5,638 nucleotides of DNA from Gemmataceae bacterium (GTDB lineage: Bacteria > Planctomycetota > Planctomycetia > Gemmatales > Gemmataceae): NCBI GenBank assembly GCA_947490035.1, contig CANLGS010000324.1:1-5638 (forward strand). The letters run 5' to 3'. The position numbers and the translations under genes were made by a program. The notes below the pieces were generated by a model that was not told the origin of the DNA, did no database searches, and worked only from the letters and a program-made list of their open reading frames with translations. Positions 1 to 5,638 of the stretch are shown here, in pieces; position 1 is the first letter of the stretch, and each line of letters opens with the position of its first letter.

Positions 1-4
1 ACCA

Positions 5-31
5 CACCCGCCGCGAAGTGAGCGGCGGGTG
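5..31 (-). terminator. GC-rich stem-loop downstream of the ROK kinase gene (candidate terminator or palindromic repeat)
   Basis: A perfect 10-bp inverted repeat (CACCCGCCGC at 5-14 against GCGGCGGGTG at 22-31) encloses a 7-nt loop. It begins 16 nt beyond the stop codon of the minus-strand ROK gene, which is where a terminator would sit. There is no T-tract on the minus-strand exit side, so it is not a canonical intrinsic terminator. It could equally be one copy of a dispersed palindromic repeat, because it contains the 7-bp CCGCCGC/GCGGCGG stem found in the repeats at 5070-5213. The stem is seen directly; the terminator role is inferred. Confidence 0.4.
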
Positions 32-47
32 CCCCGGCTCACGACCG

Positions 48-707
48 CTACTTCTCTTGATCCTGCCAAAGGCGGAAGCCGCCGATGAACGCGTTCTCGT
101 TATTGCCCAGGCGACAGCCGTCGGGCAACTGGGTGAGTTTCTTGGCGTTGCCGCCACCCAGAACGACGTAGTCGGCGATCAGGGCGGCCTTGAGACTGTG
201 AACGACCTCGAAGACGGCCTCCTGCCATTTCTTCTTCCCGAGGCGCTCCATGCCGCGCGCGCCGACGAAATCCTCGAACGACTTCTTCTTCTTGAAATGC
301 AGGTGCCCCAACTCCATGGGCGCGATGACGCCGTCGATGATGAGCGCGTTGCCCAGCCCCGTGCCCAGCCCGAGGAAGAGCATCCGTCCCCCTTCGTAGC
401 TCCCCAGCGCCTGCATCGCGGCGTCGTTGATCAGTTTGGTCGGTTTGCCGAATTCCGCGGCGAAGTCGATCTCCGTCCAGGCCTTGCCCAGGTTGACCGG
501 CTCCTTGAGTATCTTGTCGCGCGCGACGGGTCCGGGGTAGCCGACCGTCACGACATCGTAGCTCCAGTCCTTAGCCAGTTCCTGGACTCCTCGGACCATC
601 TGGTGAGCGGACAACTCCTTTCCCGAAGGAAACTTGCGAACCTCGTTCTGGTCCGACACCTTGATTTTGACGTTCGTTCCTCCAATGTCGATCGACAGAA
701 TCTTCAT
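48..707 (-). CDS. ROK-family sugar kinase, polyphosphate-glucokinase-like
   Basis: A 219-residue cytoplasmic protein of the ROK branch of the ASKHA (actin-like ATPase) kinases, expected to phosphorylate glucose or a similar hexose with polyphosphate or a nucleotide. The N-terminal phosphate-binding motif DIGGTNVK is at residues 7-14 and GYPGP at 56-60. The NDA motif at 94-96 supplies the likely catalytic base D95. A second phosphate loop, GLGTGLG, is at 113-119, ELGHL at 132-136, and the adenosine-side GGGNAKK at 184-190. The ROK zinc motif (CxCGxxGCxE) is absent; polyphosphate glucokinases lack it too, and the ELGHL motif also points to that group. The protein is somewhat shorter than typical family members (about 250-265 residues), but all core motifs are present, so it looks intact. 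The ATG start is supported by a GGAGG Shine-Dalgarno at 717-721 with 9-nt spacing. The next gene is divergent, so it appears to be the first gene of its transcript. No signal peptide or membrane segment is seen. Substrate and phosphate donor are inferred. Confidence 0.85.
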   Translation of the reverse strand: MKILSIDIGGTNVKIKVSDQNEVRKFPSGKELSAHQMVRGVQELAKDWSYDVVTVGYPGPVARDKILKEPVNLGKAWTEIDFAAEFGKPTKLINDAAMQALGSYEGGRMLFLGLGTGLGNALIIDGVIAPMELGHLHFKKKKSFEDFVGARGMERLGKKKWQEAVFEVVHSLKAALIADYVVLGGGNAKKLTQLPDGCRLGNNENAFIGGFRLWQDQEK

Positions 708-823
708 CCGATGCGGCCTCCGGTGGGTGTGTCCAGCAGTGCCAGACGTAAGTGGGCAACCTCAACCATCATTCGTTTCTTTATGGTGTATGTAGTTGGC
801 AGACAAACGGGACCGGGGGACCG
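708..823. promoter_or_regulatory. Divergent intergenic region between the ROK kinase and the chimeric gene
   Basis: This gap must carry the promoters of both divergent genes. It contains the GGAGG ribosome-binding site of the ROK gene (717-721 on the minus strand) and a G-rich GGGGGA at 815-820, only 3 nt before the ATG at 824. The central part, about 768-795, is clearly more A/T-rich than the surroundings and is the likely promoter zone. I could not pick out a convincing -35/-10 pair on either strand. No operator-like palindrome was recognised. Confidence 0.4.
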
Positions 824-964
824 ATGGCAGAAGAAACGCGAACGATTCTCTTCCTCTGCACCGGGAACTACTACCGTTCGCGGCACGCCGAGGCCGTGTT
901 CAACCACCACGCGGCCGCGGTCGGCCTCGGCTGGCGTGCGACCTCCCGCGGGCTTGCGCTGGGC
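824..964 (+). other. Truncated low-molecular-weight protein tyrosine phosphatase segment (N-terminal third only)
   Basis: Residues 1-47 of the chimeric product begin MAEETRTILFLCTGNYYRSR, which contains the CX5R phosphate-binding loop of LMW phosphatases with nucleophile C12 and R18, after a hydrophobic first strand. The stretch following (HAEAVFNHHAAAVG, then SRGLAL) is also family-like. A complete enzyme needs about 140-150 residues and a catalytic Asp in a late DP motif. Neither is present here, because the sequence passes into the TIGR03032 region after about residue 47. The segment is therefore predicted to be catalytically dead. The junction lies near nt 960-975; its exact base cannot be fixed without an intact relative. 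Confidence 0.75.
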
Positions 965-1699
965 GAGGTGCGCGCGTTCGCCGCCCCCGCCGAAACGTCG
1001 CCGAAAGACGAGCCGCTGCGGTCCGTCTCGACGAACAACTTCGCGGCGCTGCTGGCGTCGCTGAACGTGTCGCTGGCCGTCTCGACCTACCAGGCCGGCA
1101 AGCTGATCCTGTTGCGCGCCGACGGCGACAAACTGAACACGCACTTCCGCGCGATGCAGATGCCCATGGGGCTGGCCCTGCGCGGCAACCGCCTCGCCGT
1201 CGGGGCCGGCATGCAGGTGTGGCAGTTCCAGAACCAGCCGGAGGCGGCGCGCCTGCTGGAGCCGGCGGACAAGCACGACGCCTGCTTCGTGCCGCGGCAG
1301 TGCCACTGGACGGGCGACATCCGCGTCCACGAGATCGCGTTCACCGGCGACGGACAGTTGTGGGTCGTCAACACGCGCTTCAGTTGCCTGTGCACGCTGG
1401 ACGGCGAGCACAGCTTCGTGCCGCGCTGGCGGCCGGCGTTCGTGACGGCCCTGGCCCCCGAGGACCGCTGCCACCTCAACGGCCTGGCGATGCGCGACGG
1501 GGTGCCGCGCTACGTCACGTGCCTGGGGGCGACCGACGCGGCCGGCGGCTGGCGCGACAACAAGCGGAACGGCGGGTTGCTCCTGGACGTGACCAGCGGC
1601 GAAGTGATGTTGACCGGGCTGTCGATGCCGCACTCGCCGCGCTGGCACCAGGAGCGGTTGTGGCTGCTGGAGTCGGGCGAGGGAGGCATCGGGCACGTG

Positions 1700-1709
1700 G
1701 AGGGGGGCG
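1700..1709 (+). other. Frameshift site at a six-G run
   Basis: Conserved TIGR03032 sequence is read in the frame of nt 824 up to about 1699 (ending GIGHV) and in the +1 frame from about 1707 (AYRTLARLPGFTRG). The change falls at the G run 1702-1707. Removing one G, or adding two, restores one continuous frame. Relatives as I remember them have a few more residues here (roughly DLATG between V and AY), so a small deletion of about 8 nt is another possibility. The frame change is seen directly; its cause is inferred. Confidence 0.7.
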
Positions 1710-2101
1710 TATCGCACGCTGGCACGGCTGCCCGGCTTCACGCGCGGCATCGACTTCATGGGACACCTGGCGTTCGTGGGGCTGTCGCAGGTGCGCGAGA
1801 CGGCCGTGTTCAGCGGCCTGCCGCTGACGGATCGGTTGGGCGAGAGCGAGCGCTGTTGCGGCGTCTGGGTGGTGGACCTGCGCGACGGCAAGACGGTGGC
1901 GTTCCTGCGCTTCGAGGGCGGAGTGCAGGAGATTTTTGCCGTGCAGGTGCTGCCGGGGGTGCGCTTCCCCGAGCTGTTGACCGACGACGAGAAGGTGTTG
2001 TCATCGTCCTTCGTACTGCCCAACGCGGCGCTGGCGGATTTGGCGCGGCCGGCCTGAGCGGCGAGGCCCGGCCCGCGGTGCCGTGATTCGTCGGCTCCCG
2101 T

Positions 2102-3526
2102 TCACACGATGCCGGGGATCGGTTCCCCGAGGTGGCCGAAGTACACCGGCCGGTTGCTGGCGGTGTAGATCGGCTTCGCGCGGTCGATGCCGAGCTTCTC
2201 GTAGATGGTGCTGGCGTAGTCCTCGGGCGTGTACGGCGTGTCGAGCACGTAGCCGCCGTCGCGGTCGGTGCGGCCGATCACCTGCCCGCCCTTGACGCCC
2301 GCGCCCGCGAACGCGATCGAGTACGCGTGCGTCCAGTGGTCGCGGCCCTGCGCCTTGTTGATCTTCGGCGTGCGGCCGAACTCCGACACGAAGCACACCA
2401 GCGTTTCCGCCAACAGGCCGCGCTGGTCGAGATCGGTGACGAGCGTCGAGAACGCCCGGTCCACGCTGCCCATCATCACCCAGTGGCCGATCCCGTATCG
2501 GCCCGCGCCGGCCCCGGTCGCGCCGGGCAGTTCGCACGTGGTCTTCGCGTAGATGTGGTCGTGGTGGTCCCAGTTCAGGTTGCCACCGCGCGGCGTGTCG
2601 CCGAGTTGCGGCCAGCGCGTGTCCACGGTGACGAACCGCACACCCGCCTCGATCAGTTTGCGACCCACGAGGTAGCACGCGCCGCGGTGACCGGCCCCGT
2701 AGGCGTCGCGCACCTTCTGCGGCTCGCGCTTGATGTCGAAGGCGTCGGACACCTTCGGGCTGGTGAGCATGTCGAACGCCTGGTCGTAGAACCGGTCCAT
2801 GCCGCGCACGTCGATGGTCGAGGCGCTGCCGCCGGCTTGCCGGCGGTCGAGCGCGTCGCGCAGCCCGTGCCGCCCGCCGAGCCGGTCGCCCTGGTTCTCG
2901 CCGCGCGGGATCAAGCCGTCGATCTTCCAACTCGGGTCAGCCAGGTCGCGACCGCCGGTCTTGAACACCCTCATGCCGGCCGGCAGGAAGCCCGTTCGCG
3001 TTTCGGCCGCTTGCTCGTGGTTGCCGGGCACCATGATGTACGGCGGCAGGTACTTGCACTCCGACCCGATGACGTGCGACACGACCGAGCCGATGTCGGG
3101 CATCGTGAGCGCCGCTGCGGCGGGGTGAGCACCGGAGAGGGCGTACTGCGTGCCGTTGGGGTGCGCGTCGGCCCCGCCACGGGCGTGGTGCATGCTCCGC
3201 ACCACGGCGAGTTTGTCCGCGATGTTGGCGGTGTGCGGCAACAGTTCCGAGAACCGCATGCCGGGGACGCGGGTGTCGATCGGCTTGAACGGGCTGCGGT
3301 GATCGGCGAACGCTTCGGGCTTCGGATCCCACGTGTCCATGTGGGACAGTCCGCCCTGCTCGTAGATCACGAGGACGTTCTTCGCGGCCGGCCGCGGGTT
3401 CGCGCCGGCCGCCGCGAGGCACTCCGGGAGCGACAGGCCGAGGATGGACGCGGCACCGAGTTTCAGGGCCGCGCGGCGCGAGAGGCCGGCGTCGGCGCGG
3501 CGGCTCAACCAGTCGGGCAGAGGCAT
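2102..3526 (-). CDS. DUF1501 family protein, Tat-exported (second in the cluster)
   Basis: A complete 474-residue DUF1501 protein, a family placed in the alkaline phosphatase/sulfatase superfamily, with no assigned substrate. It starts with a twin-arginine signal, SRRAALKLG at residues 16-24, followed by a hydrophobic stretch to about residue 41, so it is expected to be exported folded. Family landmarks are EQGGLSHMDTWDPKP (56-70), RFSELLP (91-97), HARGGADAHPNG (114-125), NWDHHDHIYAK (318-328), SEFGRTPKIN (381-390) and GRDHW (394-398). The last two Asp/His-rich motifs probably help bind metal. Between HIYAK and DRAFSTL it has a Gly-rich stretch (about 333-354) that the neighbouring DUF1501 protein lacks. 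The C-terminus RPVYFGHLGEPIPGI is a normal family ending. ATG is supported by GGAG at 3532-3535 with 5-nt spacing. It lies 118 bp downstream of another DUF1501 gene on the same strand and converges on the chimeric gene. It is not a near-identical duplicate of its neighbour; the two belong to different subgroups. Confidence 0.9.
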   Translation of the reverse strand: MPLPDWLSRRADAGLSRRAALKLGAASILGLSLPECLAAAGANPRPAAKNVLVIYEQGGLSHMDTWDPKPEAFADHRSPFKPIDTRVPGMRFSELLPHTANIADKLAVVRSMHHARGGADAHPNGTQYALSGAHPAAAALTMPDIGSVVSHVIGSECKYLPPYIMVPGNHEQAAETRTGFLPAGMRVFKTGGRDLADPSWKIDGLIPRGENQGDRLGGRHGLRDALDRRQAGGSASTIDVRGMDRFYDQAFDMLTSPKVSDAFDIKREPQKVRDAYGAGHRGACYLVGRKLIEAGVRFVTVDTRWPQLGDTPRGGNLNWDHHDHIYAKTTCELPGATGAGAGRYGIGHWVMMGSVDRAFSTLVTDLDQRGLLAETLVCFVSEFGRTPKINKAQGRDHWTHAYSIAFAGAGVKGGQVIGRTDRDGGYVLDTPYTPEDYASTIYEKLGIDRAKPIYTASNRPVYFGHLGEPIPGIV

Positions 3527-3576
3527 CGGAACTCCAAACGGGACCGCGGCGCGAGCCGGGCGACGGCGGGATGGTT

Positions 3577-3604
3577 AATCTAGAATGCCAGCGCAGCGGG
3601 GCAA
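3577..3604 (-). promoter_or_regulatory. Weak candidate sigma-70-type promoter upstream of the second DUF1501 gene
   Basis: On the minus strand, TTGCCC (3599-3604) is followed by a 16-nt spacer and TAGATT (3577-3582), each matching the sigma-70 consensus at 4 of 6 positions. It lies about 50 nt before the ATG at 3526, in the one A/T-richer patch of this 118-bp gap. The match is modest and planctomycete promoters are poorly defined, so read-through from the upstream DUF1501 gene is equally plausible. No terminator-like hairpin with a T-tract was seen in the gap. Confidence 0.2.
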
Positions 3605-3644
3605 CTGAAAGCACAATCGGCTTGTCGCGGCGCGATTCCGGCCG

Positions 3645-5027
<1,383 letters not shown>

Positions 5028-5069
5028 CGCTTCTCGCCGTGTGCGGAAGAATCTGCGTCAGAGTTTGTT

Positions 5070-5102
5070 TTGAGTGTGGTCCGCCGCTCCGCGGCGGTTC
5101 TT
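5070..5102 (-). repeat. Inverted, shortened copy of the intergenic palindromic repeat
   Basis: These 33 nt are the reverse complement of 5121-5152 except for one extra base (TTCTT against TCTT at the end). The two arms can pair as a ~32-bp stem with a single bulge and an 18-nt loop (5103-5120). The arm contains its own small hairpin core, CCGCCGC-TCC-GCGGCGG at 5081-5097. This copy lacks the CTGACTTGCTTTGC extension present in the two direct copies. On RNA from the DUF1553-DUF1501 operon it would form a very stable structure about 40 nt before the DUF1501 start. Confidence 0.85.
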
Positions 5103-5106
5103 CTCA

Positions 5107-5155
5107 GCAAAGCAAGTCAGAAGACCGCCGCGGAGCGGCGGACCACACTCAAGGC
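5107..5155 (+). repeat. 49-bp direct repeat, copy 1
   Basis: Identical over all 49 nt to 5165-5213, with a 58-nt offset. It starts GCAAAGCAAGTCAGAAGA, carries the core hairpin CCGCCGC-GGA-GCGGCGG (5125-5141) and ends ACCACACTCAAGGC. Both copies are preceded by CTTCTC, so the true unit is probably about 57-58 nt with a small difference (A against CT) just before GCAAAG. It has no coding potential related to the flanking genes. Confidence 0.9.
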
Positions 5156-5164
5156 TCTTCTCCT

Positions 5165-5213
5165 GCAAAGCAAGTCAGAAGACCGCCGCGGAGCGGCGGA
5201 CCACACTCAAGGC
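5165..5213 (+). repeat. 49-bp direct repeat, copy 2, abutting the DUF1553 stop codon
   Basis: An exact second copy of 5107-5155, with core hairpin at 5183-5199. It ends one base before the stop codon of the DUF1553 gene (5215-5217). Only 9 nt (5156-5164) separate it from copy 1. The perfect identity suggests recent tandem duplication or ongoing homogenisation. With the inverted copy, the repeats take up most of the 187-bp gap between two genes that are normally close together. Confidence 0.9.
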
Positions 5214-5214
5214 A

Positions 5215-5638
5215 TCAATCAATGAACAGGAACTCGTTGCTGCCGAGCAGCACGTGGGCGTACCGGCTCCAGGCGTCCGCGTCCGGCTTCTCGCCAAGGA
5301 ACGCCAGCGCGAGTTTGATTTCCTTGTCCGTGGGCAGCCGGTTGAAGAGCAACTCGTAAGCCCGGCGGACGCGGGTCGCGCCGCCCGCGGGCGCGTCGGC
5401 TTCGAGGCGCTTCGCGAGTGCCGCCGCCTCCTGACGGAGCAGCGGTCCGTTGAGCGCGAAGAGTTGCTGCAACGGCGTTGTGGTCGGGATGCGGGCCGCG
5501 CTGTGCATCAGCGGATCCGGGAAGTCATGGAGGCGAAGCAGGTCGGTCAGGTCCCGTCGGCGGACGAGGCCGTACAGCGTGCGCCGGCGGTTGCTCGCGT
5601 CGGTCAACTCCTGGGCCGGGCCGCCCAACTCCGGGCGG
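5215..5638 (-). CDS. DUF1549/DUF1553 (PSD1-type) protein, C-terminal part only; continues beyond the window
   Basis: The last 140 residues of a DUF1553 domain; the rest of the gene lies past position 5638. The visible reading begins RPELGG without a start codon, and the TTG at 5626-5628 is internal. Family landmarks are SNRRRTLYGLV (fragment residues 15-25), DFPDP (38-42), RIPTTTPLQQLFALNGP (49-65) and the near-universal ending SNEFLFID (133-140), preceded by RRAYELLFNRLPTDKE (91-106), which matches the usual 'LF.R.PT..E' motif. Full-length planctomycete members are usually 700-1100 residues, with a signal peptide, often an N-terminal cytochrome-c-like PSCyt domain, then DUF1549 and DUF1553. 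These parts cannot be seen here. The function is unknown; linkage to the downstream DUF1501 gene is conserved in the lineage and suggests a shared extracytoplasmic role. Confidence 0.9.
   Translation of the reverse strand, partial: RPELGGPAQELTDASNRRRTLYGLVRRRDLTDLLRLHDFPDPLMHSAARIPTTTPLQQLFALNGPLLRQEAAALAKRLEADAPAGGATRVRRAYELLFNRLPTDKEIKLALAFLGEKPDADAWSRYAHVLLGSNEFLFID

Larger units (their letters stand above)
824..2057 (+). pseudogene. Chimeric, frameshifted gene: LMW phosphotyrosine phosphatase N-terminus fused to a TIGR03032/DUF4915-family protein
   Basis: About 409 codons can be read if one frameshift is allowed. Residues 1-47 are the start of a low-molecular-weight protein tyrosine phosphatase. 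From about residue 59 (SPKDEPLRS, then TNNFAALL) the protein matches the start of TIGR03032-family proteins and continues with family-like sequence (STYQAGKL, MPMGLALRGNRLAVG, GQLWVVNTRFSCL, HLNGLAMRDG, PHSPRW, WLLESGEG). This frame runs to about nt 1699. The conserved sequence then resumes one frame later from about 1707: AYRTLARLPGFTRG, FVGLSQVRETAVFSG, RCCGVWVVDL, GVQEIFAVQVLPG, ending at TGA 2055-2057. Without the shift, the first frame runs on with non-family, Arg/Ala-rich sequence to 2086. TIGR03032 proteins have no established function; the repeated short hydrophobic strands suggest a beta-propeller-like fold. I chose ATG 824 because the phosphatase homology begins there; an in-frame GTG at 752 adds residues resembling nothing. 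A base-calling error at the frameshift would leave a genuine fusion gene. Confidence 0.75.

Noticed and set aside
752..823. Upstream in-frame GTG start for the chimeric gene
   Set aside because: The added 24 residues do not resemble a phosphatase N-terminus, whereas ATG 824 matches the family start and has a G-rich stretch just before it.
704..2023. Minus-strand open frame of 439 codons opposite the chimeric gene
   Set aside because: The plus strand carries recognisable phosphatase and TIGR03032 motifs; the antisense translation resembles no family I know and overlaps the ROK start.
2132..3583. Plus-strand open frame of 483 codons opposite the second DUF1501 gene
   Set aside because: Same low-complexity Arg/Val/Ala composition and no domain; explained by GC-rich third positions of the real minus-strand gene.
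5070..5152. Intrinsic terminator between the DUF1553 and DUF1501 genes
   Set aside because: The large inverted repeat has no T-tract after it on either strand and would separate two genes normally expressed together; a repeat element explains it better.
5070..5213. CRISPR array
   Set aside because: There are only two direct copies plus one inverted copy, the 9-nt gap is too short for a spacer, and no cas gene is present.
5215..5628. Separate small gene of 137 codons starting at TTG 5628
   Set aside because: The frame stays open to the window edge with family sequence (RPE) before the TTG, and the content is the DUF1553 C-terminus, so it is a truncated view of a larger gene.

Overview
The window looks like a piece of a GC-rich planctomycete chromosome, most likely Gemmata or a close relative in the Gemmataceae. 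The evidence is gene content: a cytochrome-less DUF1553 (PSD1-type) C-terminus followed on the same strand by two Tat-exported DUF1501 proteins, and a TIGR03032/DUF4915-type protein, all families expanded in planctomycetes. The genus is an inference from family knowledge; no search was possible.

Layout, left to right. A GC-rich stem-loop (5-31) lies just beyond the stop of a minus-strand ROK-family sugar kinase gene (48-707) that resembles polyphosphate glucokinases. A 116-bp divergent intergenic region (708-823) separates it from a plus-strand reading frame (824-2057) that is not an intact gene. Its first ~47 codons are the N-terminus of a low-molecular-weight protein tyrosine phosphatase. 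They join in frame to an almost complete TIGR03032-family domain, which is then broken by a net +1 frameshift at a run of six G (1702-1707). I annotate it as a chimeric pseudogene, or a gene carrying a sequencing error. It converges on the next gene across a 44-bp gap (2058-2101) in which I see nothing recognisable.

The right-hand part is a minus-strand cluster, transcribed from high to low coordinates: the C-terminal 140 residues of a DUF1549/DUF1553 protein running off the window end (5215-5638), a DUF1501 protein (3645-5027), and a second, clearly different DUF1501 protein (2102-3526). DUF1553-DUF1501 pairing is a standard planctomycete arrangement and the two products are presumed to act together outside the cytoplasm, but their substrate is unknown. 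A weak promoter candidate (3577-3604) may allow separate transcription of the last gene.

Between the DUF1553 and DUF1501 genes, the 187-bp gap holds a compact repeat cluster. Two exact 49-bp direct copies are present (5107-5155, 5165-5213), together with a shorter inverted copy (5070-5102). Every copy carries the same 7-bp GC stem with a 3-nt loop, and the stem-loop at 5-31 contains that 7-bp stem too. I found no tRNA, rRNA, CRISPR array or transposase gene. The points most worth following up are the chimeric phosphatase/TIGR03032 gene and the repeat cluster; the rest is ordinary for the lineage.
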